64,000 nt of DNA from NCBI RefSeq assembly GCF_027922325.1, contig NZ_BSFL01000002.1, positions 62,001 to 126,000 on the forward strand. Reading direction: 5' to 3'. The notes beneath the pieces were generated by a model. It did no database searches. It was not told the origin of the DNA and was given only the letters and a program-made list of their open reading frames with translations. Numbering within the stretch: the first letter of the stretch is position 1; each line of letters starts with the position of its first letter. Position numbers and translations under genes: made by a program. Of the stretch, positions 38,747 to 49,005 are shown in pieces. The DNA comes from Methylopila turkensis (GTDB taxonomy: Bacteria > Pseudomonadota > Alphaproteobacteria > Rhizobiales > Methylopilaceae).

Positions 38747-40081
38747 TTAGCGCGTCCTGTCAGGCCCCGCCGGTTCGCCGGACGGGCGTCCTTCGAGCGC
38801 CGCGAGCGCGGCCTCGAACTCCTCGTCGCCGCCACGTTTCGGATCGGGCGTCGGCTCCGGTTCGGGCTGCGGTTCCGGCTCGGCGTCCGGCTGGGGCTCC
38901 GGTTCGGACGCGCGCGGCGGATCGAGCGGTTCGGCGGCGTCCTCAGCCGCGGGAACGTTCTCCGCTTCCACAGTCGCCTCCGTTTCAGCCGCAGCAGGGT
39001 CCGCCGCGTCGTCTTCGTCCAGGCGGCCGCGCGCCGCGATGATGGTGGCGCGCAGCTCCTCGATCGAGGCGAACCGGCGGGCCCCGTGCTCGCGCTGGGC
39101 CTCGATCGAGCCGTCGGCGAAGAAACGGTAGAAGACGCCGTTGTGCTCGCCCTCGCGCACCACCTGCCGCGATGGATCGGTGTCGTCCGCGACCTCCGAG
39201 GGAGACGCGTCGTCAGGCTCCAGTTCGCGGGTCTCGGCGACGGCTTCCGCGGTCGCCGTCTCGGGCTCAGCTTGCACCGGCTCATCCGCGACCTGCGGCT
39301 CCGGCGCGTCGTCGTCGCCGGCGGGCCGGTCGTCGTCAGGCTGGACCTCAGGCTCCGACTGCGCGCGCGCTTCGCGGCGGGCGCGGGCTCGGGCGAGCCA
39401 TTCCGGCACGCGCGGCTCGGGCTTCTCCGGCGCGGGCGCCGCAATGGGCTCCGGCTCGATGTCCGCCGCCACGGGCTCGACCGGCTGCGGATGCGCCGCA
39501 GGCTCCGGCTCGTCGGCCTCATGGCGGATGTCGTCCTGGCGCTCGCGCTCGGCGCTCGCCGGCGCGCCGGCGCCATAGGCCGCGGCCAGCACGCCGCCGC
39601 CGAGGATCGGCGCCACTACGGGCGGCGTCTCCACGATCGGCGGCGCCGGCTCGGCACGCTCGGCCGCCCTCGCCGGCGCGGGGACGCTCGGCGCGAGCTC
39701 CGCCACGCGCGGAAGCCGCGGCTCGCGCCGCCCGGAAGGAGCGACGGGCTCAGGGTCAGGCTCAAGCTCGCGCGGAGACAGGTCGCCGAAGGCGGGCTCG
39801 GGACGCGGCGGCGCGAGCGGTTCGGCCGGCGGGGCCGGCGGGGCGTGGCGGACGAAGGGCAAGGCCGGGGCGATGTCGGCGTGAGCCTCGACCGGCCGGC
39901 TGGCGACGGCGCGGGTCAGGCGCCCGATCGCGTCGGCCACCGCGCCGAGCCCGATCGCGAACGCGCCCGAGCCGGCGAGGTTGGCGGCGATGTCGAGCGT
40001 CGCGATCATGTCGCCGGTGACGAGCAGGAAGCCGCTCCACAGCAGCAGCAGCACGCCAAGGGCGTAAAGAACGACGGACAT
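38747..40081 (-). CDS. Acidic proline-rich membrane protein, hypothetical
   Basis: 444 aa from MSVVLYALGVLLLLWSG (40081). Two N-terminal membrane helices (about residues 2-20 and 30-50) are followed by some 300 residues of Pro/Glu/Ala low complexity (repeated PEPEP and EPEP strings). A conserved-looking C-terminal module follows: VREGEHNGVFYRFFADGSIEAQ and ARRFASIEELRATI. A further acidic repeat ends the protein. The central part is probably disordered. The family is not recognised; the FYRFFADGSIEA module occurs in Hyphomicrobiales proteins of unknown role. Confidence 0.65.
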   Translation of the reverse strand: MSVVLYALGVLLLLWSGFLLVTGDMIATLDIAANLAGSGAFAIGLGAVADAIGRLTRAVASRPVEAHADIAPALPFVRHAPPAPPAEPLAPPRPEPAFGDLSPRELEPDPEPVAPSGRREPRLPRVAELAPSVPAPARAAERAEPAPPIVETPPVVAPILGGGVLAAAYGAGAPASAERERQDDIRHEADEPEPAAHPQPVEPVAADIEPEPIAAPAPEKPEPRVPEWLARARARREARAQSEPEVQPDDDRPAGDDDAPEPQVADEPVQAEPETATAEAVAETRELEPDDASPSEVADDTDPSRQVVREGEHNGVFYRFFADGSIEAQREHGARRFASIEELRATIIAARGRLDEDDAADPAAAETEATVEAENVPAAEDAAEPLDPPRASEPEPQPDAEPEPQPEPEPTPDPKRGGDEEFEAALAALEGRPSGEPAGPDRTR

Positions 40082-40280
40082 GAGCGGCGACCCCCCGTCA
40101 TCCGGACTGATTCCAGCGGGCATGTTGCCGCCATCGTGGTTATTAGAGCGTAAAGCCTCGAATTCCACGGCTCGGGAACGGCGAACAGGCGTTGTCCCGG
40201 CCCGAATGCGGGCCTATGTACCGCGAGCACGCCGTCCGCCGGCGCGGTCGGCTCAAGAGACATCCGTTCTGGAGATTTCC

Positions 40281-40877
40281 ATGTCGTTCAAGCTGCCTGA
40301 CCTGCCCTACGCCTACGACGCGCTCCAGCCCTACATGTCCAAGGAGACGCTGGAGTTCCACCACGACAAGCACCACAACGCCTATGTCGAGACGGGCAAC
40401 AAGCTGCTCGAGGGCTCCGGGCTCGAGGGCGCGACGCTCGAGGAAGTGGTGAAGCAGAGCCACGGCAAGAACGCGCCGCTCTTCAACAACGCCGCCCAGC
40501 ATTACAACCACATCCACTTCTGGCACTGGATGAAGCCGAACGGCGGCGGCGCGATCCCGGGCGCGCTGGAGAAGAAGATCGCCGAGGATCTCGGCGGCGT
40601 CGAGAAGTTCAAGACCGACTTCCAAGACGCCGGCAAGGGCCAGTTCGGCTCGGGCTGGGCCTGGCTCGCGCTCAAGGGCGGCAAGCTCGAGATTCTCAAG
40701 ACCCCGAACGGCGAAAATCCGCTGATCCACGGCGCGGTCCCGCTGCTCGGCGTCGACGTGTGGGAACACTCCTACTACATCGACTATCGCAACCGTCGCC
40801 CCGACTACCTCAAGGCGTTCATTGAGAACCTGGTGAACTGGGAATACGTCGAGAAGCTCTACGACGAAGCGAAGTGA
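40281..40877 (+). CDS. sodB: Superoxide dismutase, Fe/Mn family (iron type)
   Basis: 198 aa. Metal ligands by alignment with E. coli SodB are H27 (EFHHDKHH), H77 (AAQHYNHIHFW), D159 and H163 (DVWEHSYY). The glutamine in NNAAQ is the iron-type marker. It dismutates superoxide in the cytosol. The ATG at 40281 follows GGAG. A perfect hairpin terminator lies just after the gene. Alone in its unit. Confidence 0.95.
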   Translation: MSFKLPDLPYAYDALQPYMSKETLEFHHDKHHNAYVETGNKLLEGSGLEGATLEEVVKQSHGKNAPLFNNAAQHYNHIHFWHWMKPNGGGAIPGALEKKIAEDLGGVEKFKTDFQDAGKGQFGSGWAWLALKGGKLEILKTPNGENPLIHGAVPLLGVDVWEHSYYIDYRNRRPDYLKAFIENLVNWEYVEKLYDEAK

Positions 40878-40882
40878 TTTTC

Positions 40883-40918
40883 GGGAAGGGCGGGCCGGCT
40901 TAGCGGCCCGCCCTTCCC
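40883..40918. terminator. Bidirectional hairpin between sodB and the sialidase-like gene
   Basis: GGGAAGGGCGGGCC (40883-40896) pairs with GGCCCGCCCTTCCC (40905-40918), a perfect 14-bp stem. It lies six bases after the sodB stop and 14 bases before the stop of the convergent gene, so it may serve both. Upstream T-run TTTT (40878-40881) is on the plus strand, i.e. A-run for minus. Confidence 0.75.
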
Positions 40919-40931
40919 TCCGCGTACAGAG

Positions 40932-42239
40932 CTAAGGCCGGAGACAGATGTCTCCGGCAGGCTGCAGCGGAAGAGCGCGGAACTTGATGGCGGCGCGGTA
41001 GTCGTCCTTCGGAGCGAGAGCGCCCTCGAACACCATCGCGACTTGCCCAGCCCGCACCAAAGCCAGATCGCTGTAACCCGCCCCACGCCGGTCGATCAGG
41101 CAGGACGACCACGTCCGCCCATCGTCGCGGCTCACCGACAGCGTCAGATCCTTTCGGTCGCGCCCTTTTGCGCGCCCGTTCGTCGGTCCGTCTGACGTCG
41201 GGTGCGACAGCGCCTGGACAGGTCCATCGACCAGAAATCCGGGCGTGACAGGCGGGATGGACAGATCGTCGTCCCGAGTCACCGACGCGTATGTCTCGCC
41301 GCCATCCAGGCTGACGGCCGAAATGCGATAAGGCCTGCCGTCGCCGGTCATCTGGAACGCCGCGCCGGTAGGGCGAAGACTGGCGACCAGGCGGACGCCG
41401 TCCGGCGAACCGATCACGGTTTCACCGCCCTGAAGCGCGCCCTCGCCGTGCGTGGTGGCCCCTTCGCGCCAAGTTCGACCGCCGTCATCCGACAGCAGCA
41501 GTCTGGGATAGGCCGGAACGACGATTCGCCCGCTCGCAAGCCGCACGCCATGGCCCGGTCCCGGCTGCTTGATGCGCGTGGACGGACCAACGAACGTCAG
41601 CGGCTCAGCCTTGGACCATGATCGGCCGCCGTCTGCGCTCCGCGACATCCACAGCGCCTGCTCGGCGCGCACCCCGTCGCATTCCGCCCTGTCGCTCGCC
41701 TTGAACCGTACGCAGCGGATGCTGTTACGCGGGCCCTTGGAGCGGTTTACGGAGAAAACCAAGAGAACATTGTCGTCGCCGGCCGGCGCCAGCGTGGCGT
41801 TCCCGGCCAGCGCCACCGTATAGCCATCGGTCATAAACGTCTTGTGGTCGACGACCACGCTCAGGTCGCTCCATGTTTCGCCCCCGTCGGTCGAACGTCG
41901 GGCGACGAGATCGATTGAACCGGAATCCGTGCAGCGTTGCACTTTGCGGCGGGCCGGCTTGAGATCGGCGGCGGCGGCGACGTCTTTTTCGTAACCGAAG
42001 CGGCGCTCCACGATGACGGTCAGCGCCCCTTTTGAGTTGATGAGGGCGGGAGCGCGATAGCAGACGCTGAACGATGACGTGAAGAGCGCCTTCTCCGGCG
42101 TCGCCGAACCGGCTTCCGACGGGGCGGCCAAGGCGAGCCCAATCGAGGCAAGCAGGGACGCCGCGACCACGATCGGTCGGAGCTTTCGCCGGCGCAGCGC
42201 AAACCAGCGCGGAGCGCGTGACTTCGGTAGGGCGTTCAT
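40932..42239 (-). CDS. Secreted sialidase-like (BNR/Asp-box) protein
   Basis: 435 aa from MNALPKSRAPRW, with AGGAAGAG just upstream. A signal peptide (PIVVAASLLASIGLALAAPSEA) directs export. Five Asp-boxes are visible: STDGGETWS, SADGGRSWS, SDDGGRTWR, SLDGGETYA and SRDDGRTWS, the fingerprint of the six-bladed sialidase propeller. An early FSVCYRAPALINSKGAL holds the FRIP-like arginine position. Exo-sialidase or another sugar hydrolase acting on surface glycans is likely, but the catalytic Tyr/Glu pair was not verified. No sialic-acid catabolic genes are nearby. Confidence 0.75.
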   Translation of the reverse strand: MNALPKSRAPRWFALRRRKLRPIVVAASLLASIGLALAAPSEAGSATPEKALFTSSFSVCYRAPALINSKGALTVIVERRFGYEKDVAAAADLKPARRKVQRCTDSGSIDLVARRSTDGGETWSDLSVVVDHKTFMTDGYTVALAGNATLAPAGDDNVLLVFSVNRSKGPRNSIRCVRFKASDRAECDGVRAEQALWMSRSADGGRSWSKAEPLTFVGPSTRIKQPGPGHGVRLASGRIVVPAYPRLLLSDDGGRTWREGATTHGEGALQGGETVIGSPDGVRLVASLRPTGAAFQMTGDGRPYRISAVSLDGGETYASVTRDDDLSIPPVTPGFLVDGPVQALSHPTSDGPTNGRAKGRDRKDLTLSVSRDDGRTWSSCLIDRRGAGYSDLALVRAGQVAMVFEGALAPKDDYRAAIKFRALPLQPAGDICLRP

Positions 42240-42421
42240 TCGCTCTTCCTGATGCTGAACTTCGGCCCAAACGGAGCGAAGGACTGTGGCGCCGCCATGG
42301 TCCGGAGGGTCGCGCTCGGGGCGCGAATCGTCACGTTGGCGCGACGCCGCCCGCTTGCCCCGCCCGGCCCTGCGCCCTATCCAAAGGGATAAATGGTAAC
42401 CCACCACCTGCAGGAGGGCTG

Positions 42422-43441
42422 ATGAGGCTGCGTCTTCCGTCGCTCTGCGCGACCGTTCTGGCGCTTCTGTGCGCCTCGCCGGCCGACGCCGCGGGATCGA
42501 CCGTCAAGCGCAGCCTCGAATTGCCGAGCGCGGCTCTCGGCCAGCCGCTGCGCTACTCGATCTACCTGCCCGACGGCTATGAATCCAGCGCCCGACGCTA
42601 CCCCGTGATCTACCTGCTGCACGGCTTCGGCGGCGACGAGGTCTCGTTTCTCGACGACGGCGACTTGCAGGAGGTCGCCGACCGGCTGATCGCTACGGGC
42701 AAGCTGCCGCCCGCCATCCTCGTGACGCCGTCCGCCAAGAAGGGCTGGTACGTGGACAACGCCGCGACGGGGCGCTGGCAGACGGCGCTTCTGGACGACC
42801 TGATCGACGGCGTCGACGCGACCTATCGCACGGTGAACGCGCGCGAGGGCCGCGCCATCGGCGGCTACTCGATGGGCGGCTACGGCGCGCTGCGGTTCGC
42901 GCTTCTGGAGCCCGACCGCTTCGTCGCCGCCGGTAGCCTGTCGGGCGCGCTGTTTCCCGACGTGAAGGCGGCGAGCGACTTCCCGGCCTTCCAGCTCGCG
43001 TTCTTCGGCCACGCCTTCGGGCCGAATTTCGATCCGAAGGCGTTCAACGCCGCGAGCCCGTGGCGGAGCCTCGCGACCGACGCCGCGGCGGCCGAAACGC
43101 CAGCGCTCTACATGAGCGTCGGCGACGACGACATCAAAATCCTGCTCGCCGGCAACAACGCCTTCGACAAGGCGCTCGACGACGCCGACATCCCGGTCGT
43201 CTATCATGTGGTTCCCGGCCGGCACGACTGGAAGCTGTGGTCCTCGGAGCTGACGCCGATGCTGAGCTTCATCGGCGAGCGCCTGAAGAGCGCGCCGCCG
43301 GCGCCGGCCACCGATCCGGCGGCCCGCATCGCGGACCGGGTCGGGGCGGCCGCCCGCGTCGAGCAGGTCGGAGCGCCGGCGACGCCCGCCGCGCCCACGC
43401 CGCAGCCCGCGGCGAGGCCTATCGTGCTGCCCAGGCCGTAA
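42422..43441 (+). CDS. Secreted alpha/beta-hydrolase esterase (esterase D/feruloyl-esterase-like)
   Basis: 339 aa. A signal peptide (PSLCATVLALLCASPADAA) precedes LRYSIYLPDGYESSARRYPVIYLLHGFGGDE. The nucleophile elbow is GGYSMGGYGA, the acid is in SVGDDD and the histidine in PGRHDWKLW, matching the COG0627 esterase family. The last 60 residues are Ala/Pro rich. It probably hydrolyses ester bonds of carbohydrates or lipids in the periplasm. Start at the ATG at 42422 after an AGGAGGG-type site. Divergent from the sialidase-like gene. Confidence 0.85.
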   Translation: MRLRLPSLCATVLALLCASPADAAGSTVKRSLELPSAALGQPLRYSIYLPDGYESSARRYPVIYLLHGFGGDEVSFLDDGDLQEVADRLIATGKLPPAILVTPSAKKGWYVDNAATGRWQTALLDDLIDGVDATYRTVNAREGRAIGGYSMGGYGALRFALLEPDRFVAAGSLSGALFPDVKAASDFPAFQLAFFGHAFGPNFDPKAFNAASPWRSLATDAAAAETPALYMSVGDDDIKILLAGNNAFDKALDDADIPVVYHVVPGRHDWKLWSSELTPMLSFIGERLKSAPPAPATDPAARIADRVGAAARVEQVGAPATPAAPTPQPAARPIVLPRP

Positions 43442-43443
43442 AG

Positions 43444-45603
43444 CTACTCCGCGGCCTGCGCGTTGGCGTAGCCGAGCCGCTCGTTGAGCTGCGCGATCAG
43501 GCCCTTCGCGGCTTCGGCCACCACCGTGCCCGGCGGGAAGATCGCAGACGCGCCGGCCTCGCGCAACGCGGGGTAGTCCACCGGCGGAATGACGCCGCCG
43601 ACCACGATCATGATGTCCTCGCGGCCCTCGTCCTTCAGCGCGTCGCGCAGCGCCGGCACCAGCGTCAGGTGGCCCGCCGTCATCGACGAGATGCCGACGA
43701 CGTGCACGTCGTTCTCGATCGCCTGTCGGGCGGCCTCCTCCGGCGTCGCGAACAGCGGCCCGATGTCAACGTCGAAGCCGAGATCGGCGAAGGCGGAGGC
43801 GATGATCTTCTGCCCGCGATCGTGCCCGTCCTGCCCGACCTTGGCGACCAGGATGCGCGGCCGGCGGCCGTCGGCGCGCTCGAACGCGGCGACCAGCTTC
43901 TGCACCTCTTCGATCACGCCCATGTTGCGCGCCTCCCGCTTGTAGACGCCGGAGATCGACTTGATCTCGGCGCGATGGCGGCCGAACACATTCTCCATCG
44001 CGATGGTGATCTCGCCGACCGTCGCCATCGCCCGCGCCGCGTCGATCGACAGCGCGAGCAGGTTGCCGTCGCCGCGCGCGCCGTTCTCAAGCGCCGCGAG
44101 GGCCGCCTCCACCTTCTTCGGATCGCGCTCGGCGCGCAGCCGCTTCAGCTTCGCCTCCTGCGCGGCGCGCACCTCGGCGTTCTTGATCTGCCGGACCTCC
44201 AGAGTCTCGTTCTTCAGCACCTTGTAGGCGTTCACGCCGACGACGGTCTGATCGCCCGAGTCGATCCGCGCCTGCGTGGTGGCGGCGGCCTCTTCGATGC
44301 GGAGCTTGGGCACCCCGGCCTCGATCGCCTTGGCCATGCCGCCGAGGCGGTCGATCTCGGCGATGTGCTCCAGCGCCTTGGCGGCGAGGTCGTGCGTCAG
44401 GCGCTCCACATAGGCCGAGCCGCCCCACGGGTCGATGAAGCGCGTCGTGCCGCTCTCCATCTGCAGCACGAGCTGGGTGTTGCGGGCGATGCGCGCCGAA
44501 AAATCGGTCGGCAACGCCAGCGCCTCGTCGAAGGAGTTGGTGTGCAGCGACTGGGTTCCGCCTTGCGTCGCGGCGATCGCCTCCAGCGTGGTGCGGGTGA
44601 CGTTGTTCCAAACGTCCTGGGCCGTCAGCGACCAGCCGCTGGTCTGGGAGTGGGTGCGCAGCGGAAGCGACTTCGGGCTTTTCGCGCCGAGGTCGGTCAT
44701 GAGCTTCGTCCAGATGAGGCGCGCGGCCCGCATCTTGGCGATCTCCATGAACACGTTCATGCCGATCGCCCAGAAGAACGACAGGCGCGGCGCGAACGTG
44801 TCGATGTCGAGGCCCGCCGCCATGCCGGCCCGGACGTATTCCGCGCCGTCGGCGAGCGTGTAGCCGAGCTCCAGATCGGCCGTCGCTCCCGCCTCCTGCA
44901 TGTGGTAGCCGGAAATCGAGATCGAGTTGAACTTCGGCATGTTCCGCGACGTATGCGCGAAGATGTCCGCGATGATCCGCATCGAGGGCTGCGGCGGGTA
45001 GATGTAGGTGTTGCGGACCATGAACTCCTTCAGAATGTCGTTCTGAATGGTTCCGGCCAGCTTCTCCTGCGGCACCCCCTGCTCTTCCGCCGCCGCGATG
45101 AACAAGGCGAGCACCGGCAGCACCGCGCCGTTCATCGTCATCGACACGGTCATCTTGTCGAGCGGGATGCCGTCGAACAGCGTGCGCATGTCGTAGATCG
45201 AATCGATCGCGACGCCCGCCATGCCGACGTCGCCGGCGACGCGCGGATGGTCGCTGTCGTAGCCGCGATGGGTCGCGAGGTCGAAGGCGACCGACAGGCC
45301 CATCTGGCCCGCCGCGAGGTTCGCCCGGTAGAACGCGTTTGAATCTTCCGCGGTGGAGAAGCCGGCGTACTGCCGGATCGTCCACGGCTGCGCGGCGTAC
45401 ATCGTGGGATAGGGACCGCGGATGAAGGGCGGCAGTCCCGGCCAAGTGTCGAGGCCCGCGAGCCCCTGAAGGTCGTCCTCGCCATAGAGCGGCGGCACGA
45501 CGATGCCCTCGGGCGTGGTCCACGGCTCGCCGGCGCGCGCCGGCGGGGCCACATCGGGACGGCGCCAGTCGATCTCCGCGAAATCAGGCAGGCGGGCGGT
45601 CAT
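43444..45603 (-). CDS. mutB: Methylmalonyl-CoA mutase, large (B12-binding) subunit
   Basis: 719 aa. The TIM barrel covers residues 1-550 ([35 protein letters not shown]), and the cobalamin domain has [13 protein letters not shown] (DxHxxG, the B12-coordinating histidine) near residue 600, followed by the SSMTAGHL and VVGGVIPP motifs. It interconverts methylmalonyl-CoA and succinyl-CoA, used in propionate and, in some Hyphomicrobiales, ethylmalonyl-CoA metabolism. Its ATG overlaps the stop of the small-subunit gene (ATGA), so they form a coupled operon. Its chaperone MeaB is at 57386. Confidence 0.97.
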   Translation of the reverse strand: MTARLPDFAEIDWRRPDVAPPARAGEPWTTPEGIVVPPLYGEDDLQGLAGLDTWPGLPPFIRGPYPTMYAAQPWTIRQYAGFSTAEDSNAFYRANLAAGQMGLSVAFDLATHRGYDSDHPRVAGDVGMAGVAIDSIYDMRTLFDGIPLDKMTVSMTMNGAVLPVLALFIAAAEEQGVPQEKLAGTIQNDILKEFMVRNTYIYPPQPSMRIIADIFAHTSRNMPKFNSISISGYHMQEAGATADLELGYTLADGAEYVRAGMAAGLDIDTFAPRLSFFWAIGMNVFMEIAKMRAARLIWTKLMTDLGAKSPKSLPLRTHSQTSGWSLTAQDVWNNVTRTTLEAIAATQGGTQSLHTNSFDEALALPTDFSARIARNTQLVLQMESGTTRFIDPWGGSAYVERLTHDLAAKALEHIAEIDRLGGMAKAIEAGVPKLRIEEAAATTQARIDSGDQTVVGVNAYKVLKNETLEVRQIKNAEVRAAQEAKLKRLRAERDPKKVEAALAALENGARGDGNLLALSIDAARAMATVGEITIAMENVFGRHRAEIKSISGVYKREARNMGVIEEVQKLVAAFERADGRRPRILVAKVGQDGHDRGQKIIASAFADLGFDVDIGPLFATPEEAARQAIENDVHVVGISSMTAGHLTLVPALRDALKDEGREDIMIVVGGVIPPVDYPALREAGASAIFPPGTVVAEAAKGLIAQLNERLGYANAQAAE

Positions 45604-47591
45604 CGGGCGGCTCCGGCGCTCTGGCGGTTCGGCAGATCGACGACGGAGCGCAAGATGTCGAGCGCGTCGTCGCCGGCCGCGACGAAGCGGGCTACGCCCG
45701 CGGCCGCGAGTTCGTCGCGACCTTCTCTCGGCTTGCCGGCGAGCCATACCGTCGCGCCGCGCGCCTTCAGGGCCGCGGCGAGCGCCGCCCCTACCTGGGC
45801 GTAGCCGTCGTCCGAACCGCACAGGATCGCGAGCGGGGCGCGCGTCGCGCTCCAGGCCTCGGCGACGGCCTCGGGCTCGGCGCCGACCGGCCCGTCGACG
45901 GCGTCGACGCCGCCGGCGACCAGCAGGTTGCGGATGAACCCGGCCCGTCCGGAATGGCGCGCGATCGGCCCGACAAGCGCGAGAAACGCCGAGGGCGGCG
46001 ACGGCGCCGCCTCGTTGCGGGCCCGCAGCGTCTCGAACGGCTCGGCGAGCCGCTCGGTCGCGATCGGATGCGCCACCACGCTCGGGATCGGCTTCGACGC
46101 CGCGCGAATGTCCGCAAACGAGGCGCCGTCGTGGTACGCGCTGACCATGGCGTCGAACCCTGCGACGTCGTCGGTGATCTCGACCGCGAGCGGCTTCAGC
46201 GCCGGGGCGGCGGCGACCGCGGGCCCCGCCTCCGACACGACGGCGAGAGGCGGCCCGGCCTGCGGGAACTCGCTGACGCCGACGATCGGCGCGCTGCGCC
46301 TGGCGATCGCGGCGGAGCGGGCGGCGCGGGCGTCGGCGAGGCGCTGCTGCCAGCTCCCCTCGGTGAGCGCGGCGAGCATGCCGCCGCCGGCCTCCACCTC
46401 TCGGAACAAGCCCCATGCGGCGTCCGCCAGCGCGTCGGTGAAGGCTTCGATCGCGCCGGCGCCCGCGGACGGATCGGCCACGCGGTGGACGTTGCTTTCC
46501 TCGAGGATGATCGCCTGCGCGTTGCGCGCGATCCGGCGCGCGTCCCAGTCAGACGCGCCGAACGCGCTGGTGAAGGGCAGCACCACGATCGAGTCGGCGC
46601 CGCCGGCCCCGGCCGCGAAGGCGGCGATCGTGGTCCGAACCATGTTGGTGTGCGGGTCGCGCAGCGTCATCATGCGCCGCGACGTCTCGACATGGATGTG
46701 GACCGGGCGGTCCGGCAGCCCGCTCTCGCGCCGCCACGCCGCCCACAGCAGCCTCAGCGTCCTGAGCTTCGCGATCGAGGCGAACTGCTCGGCGTCGCAA
46801 GCGAGGGTGAAGGAGACCGCGTCGGCGGCGGTTTCGACGGACAGCCCGGCGGCGACGAGGCCGCGCACATGCTCGGTCGCGGAGGCCAGCACGCCGGCGA
46901 GCTCCTGGACCTCGCTCGCGCCGGCGTTGTGCCAGGACCGACCGCAGATGGTCAGCACCGGGCTCGTGAAGCCGCGCCGCGACAGCCCCGTGATCGCGCC
47001 GGCGACGCGGCCGCACATCGCCTCCCAGGAGCGCGGCAGCGCCCCGGTGCGGACGAGGTCGCGCAGCACGTCGACGCCGAACAGGATCGACACCGACGCC
47101 GGATCGATCTTGCGGCGCTCCACAAGCGCGGTCGCGAGCGCCGCGCTCTGCCTGCCGCCGAACGGCGCCACGTCGAGATGGATCGGCGCGAGATCGAGCA
47201 GCACGCCCTCGAGTGCCTGATCCAGCCGGTCCAACGTGTCGGCGGCGACGCCGGCGCTTGTCCCCGGCTCGCCGAACACGAGCGACAGACCGGCCGCGCC
47301 GTTGTTGAGATCCTCGAGCGCCTGGGCGTTGGCGGCGGCCGGATCGCCGATGTCGATGCGGGTCATCGCGACCCAGCGCGCGCCGGCCGGGCGACCGACG
47401 ACGACCCGCGGCGGGACACGTTCCGTGATCGCGTCCACCGCAAGGCCGTCGAGCGTGCGGCGCGAGATGACGCCGTCGAGCGGGCGGCCCTTCAGCGCGG
47501 CTTCGGCCGCGGCGAGCCAGGCGTCGCGGCTCGCGTTCGCGAAATCTCCGGCGAAGGCGGTCGCCGACGCAGTGGTCGATGCGGTCGTCAT
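45600..47591 (-). CDS. mutA: Methylmalonyl-CoA mutase, small subunit
   Basis: 663 aa from [15 protein letters not shown] (47591). Similar barrel to the large subunit but degenerate, and the C-terminal B12-like domain lacks DxHxxG, as expected for the inactive partner of the heterodimer. [36 protein letters not shown] and [16 protein letters not shown] are recognisable blocks. It stabilises the large subunit. A longer frame upstream to 47750 has no similarity. The gene leads the mutA-mutB operon. Confidence 0.93.
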   Translation of the reverse strand: MTTASTTASATAFAGDFANASRDAWLAAAEAALKGRPLDGVISRRTLDGLAVDAITERVPPRVVVGRPAGARWVAMTRIDIGDPAAANAQALEDLNNGAAGLSLVFGEPGTSAGVAADTLDRLDQALEGVLLDLAPIHLDVAPFGGRQSAALATALVERRKIDPASVSILFGVDVLRDLVRTGALPRSWEAMCGRVAGAITGLSRRGFTSPVLTICGRSWHNAGASEVQELAGVLASATEHVRGLVAAGLSVETAADAVSFTLACDAEQFASIAKLRTLRLLWAAWRRESGLPDRPVHIHVETSRRMMTLRDPHTNMVRTTIAAFAAGAGGADSIVVLPFTSAFGASDWDARRIARNAQAIILEESNVHRVADPSAGAGAIEAFTDALADAAWGLFREVEAGGGMLAALTEGSWQQRLADARAARSAAIARRSAPIVGVSEFPQAGPPLAVVSEAGPAVAAAPALKPLAVEITDDVAGFDAMVSAYHDGASFADIRAASKPIPSVVAHPIATERLAEPFETLRARNEAAPSPPSAFLALVGPIARHSGRAGFIRNLLVAGGVDAVDGPVGAEPEAVAEAWSATRAPLAILCGSDDGYAQVGAALAAALKARGATVWLAGKPREGRDELAAAGVARFVAAGDDALDILRSVVDLPNRQSAGAAR

Positions 47592-47792
47592 ACGGCTCTC
47601 ATGTCGGCGGGCGCGCCCGCTTTCATCACGTTCCGGCGCACATCTTGGCGTGCGAAGAAGCCGGATCCGCGCGCCGAGGCTACGGCGGCGGCCGGCGACG
47701 CGCCATAATGCGCCGCAGCATAAGGAGCAGCATAGCGCCGCGCGCGACACCCGGCAGATAGTATATCGCCGAAGGGAGGAGAGCGCCGCGCC

Positions 47793-48797
47793 CTAGAACG
47801 ACACGCCGAGCCGGCCGCGGGCGGCGTGGGTGGCGAAGCCGTCGCGGGATCCGTAATCGTAGCCGAAGTTCAGGTCCACGCCCTCGGCGAGCGACGTCCC
47901 GACGCCCAGTCCGCCGACCACGCCGCGCCCGGTCGGCGCGCCTTTCCACGACTGCCGGATGCTCGCGCCCGCCGCGGTCGACGCCCGCAGCGGCGTGCTG
48001 TCGAAAGCCAGCATCTCGTCCGCGCCGACGAAGGCTTCGAGCTTCACGGCGTGGGTCGGATCGACCTTGAACGAGCGCGCCGCCTTGAGCCGGAACGACC
48101 CGATCGCGGCCTGCGCCAGCCGGGAGCGGTAGCTGAAGTTCGTGGCGCCGCCGTGCTCCCTGTAGCCGGACAGGGCGTTGGCGTAGAGGCCGACACCGAT
48201 CGAGGGCGAGACCTTGACGCCCTCGACGTCGAACGTGGCGCCGGCCTGCGCCGCGACGCGCGCGTTGCGGGCGATCGCCCGGCCGCGCGAGCGGCTCTCG
48301 TCAGGCCCGCGATCGATGGCGCGGAAGCCGATCACCGAGCCGCCAAACAGCAGCTTCGCGAAGGCGGAGCCCTTCTGCACGCGGCCATAGACGTCGACGT
48401 GCTGGGACAGCGTGCCGCCGACGAGATCGCCCGAGGACACCTCGCCGACCCCCGACGCCGTCATCGCGCCGAGGACGACCCCGTTGCTGACCTCCCGGTC
48501 GACGCCGACGCGGAACTGCGACGCGTTGCCGCCATATCCCAGACGCTCGCCGCGCTCGGCCTGGCCGAACGAGGCCGCGCCGAGATCGACGAAGGTCTTC
48601 AGCTCCGTGACCGGAGCCTTCTCCTTGCGCTCGGCGTCGAGACGGCTGAAGGCCGCCTCGGTCTCCGCGTGGGCTAGAAACACGCCGGCCTCGACCAGCG
48701 ACTGGGCGCCGCGGAGGTCATCCGCCCGCGCGGGCGCCGAAAACGCCAAGGCGATCGCGCCGAGCCCGAGCCCCGCGCGTGTCCAAAACGAAAGCAT
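47793..48797 (-). CDS. Autotransporter-type outer-membrane beta-barrel protein
   Basis: 334 aa. A signal peptide (LGLGAIALAFSAPARAD) is followed by alternating hydrophobic/polar strands that end in GRLGVSF, with a terminal phenylalanine as needed for outer-membrane insertion. FNFGYDYGSRDGF-like and YDVYGRVQKGSAFAKLLFGG segments resemble the barrel of autotransporters, but there is almost no passenger domain (about 40 residues). Function is unknown; it may be a porin-like or adhesin remnant. Confidence 0.7.
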   Translation of the reverse strand: MLSFWTRAGLGLGAIALAFSAPARADDLRGAQSLVEAGVFLAHAETEAAFSRLDAERKEKAPVTELKTFVDLGAASFGQAERGERLGYGGNASQFRVGVDREVSNGVVLGAMTASGVGEVSSGDLVGGTLSQHVDVYGRVQKGSAFAKLLFGGSVIGFRAIDRGPDESRSRGRAIARNARVAAQAGATFDVEGVKVSPSIGVGLYANALSGYREHGGATNFSYRSRLAQAAIGSFRLKAARSFKVDPTHAVKLEAFVGADEMLAFDSTPLRASTAAGASIRQSWKGAPTGRGVVGGLGVGTSLAEGVDLNFGYDYGSRDGFATHAARGRLGVSF

Positions 48798-49005
48798 TCC
48801 GCGACTCCGAAGATTCCGATCGGGCGGCCCGCACGGCGCGCCGATACGTGTCGTTCGCAGTCGCAGTATGAACGATCATTCAGAGTCCGCACCCCGCCTA
48901 GGGTCACAACCCTGTCATGCGGTAACCAGAGGGGGCTGATTGTGGCTTTTCGGACTCGGACCGGCTATCGGCCGACAGGATCATGCTGCATTGCAGCGTA
49001 ACCGC

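Noticed and set aside
38521..39576. 351-aa Arg/Ser-rich minus-strand frame
   Set aside because: Out-of-frame reading of the acidic EPEP gene; the real frame has membrane helices and a conserved-looking C-terminal module.
43060..45342. 760-aa plus-strand frame opposite mutB
   Set aside because: Shadow frame; starts inside the esterase gene and has no domains.
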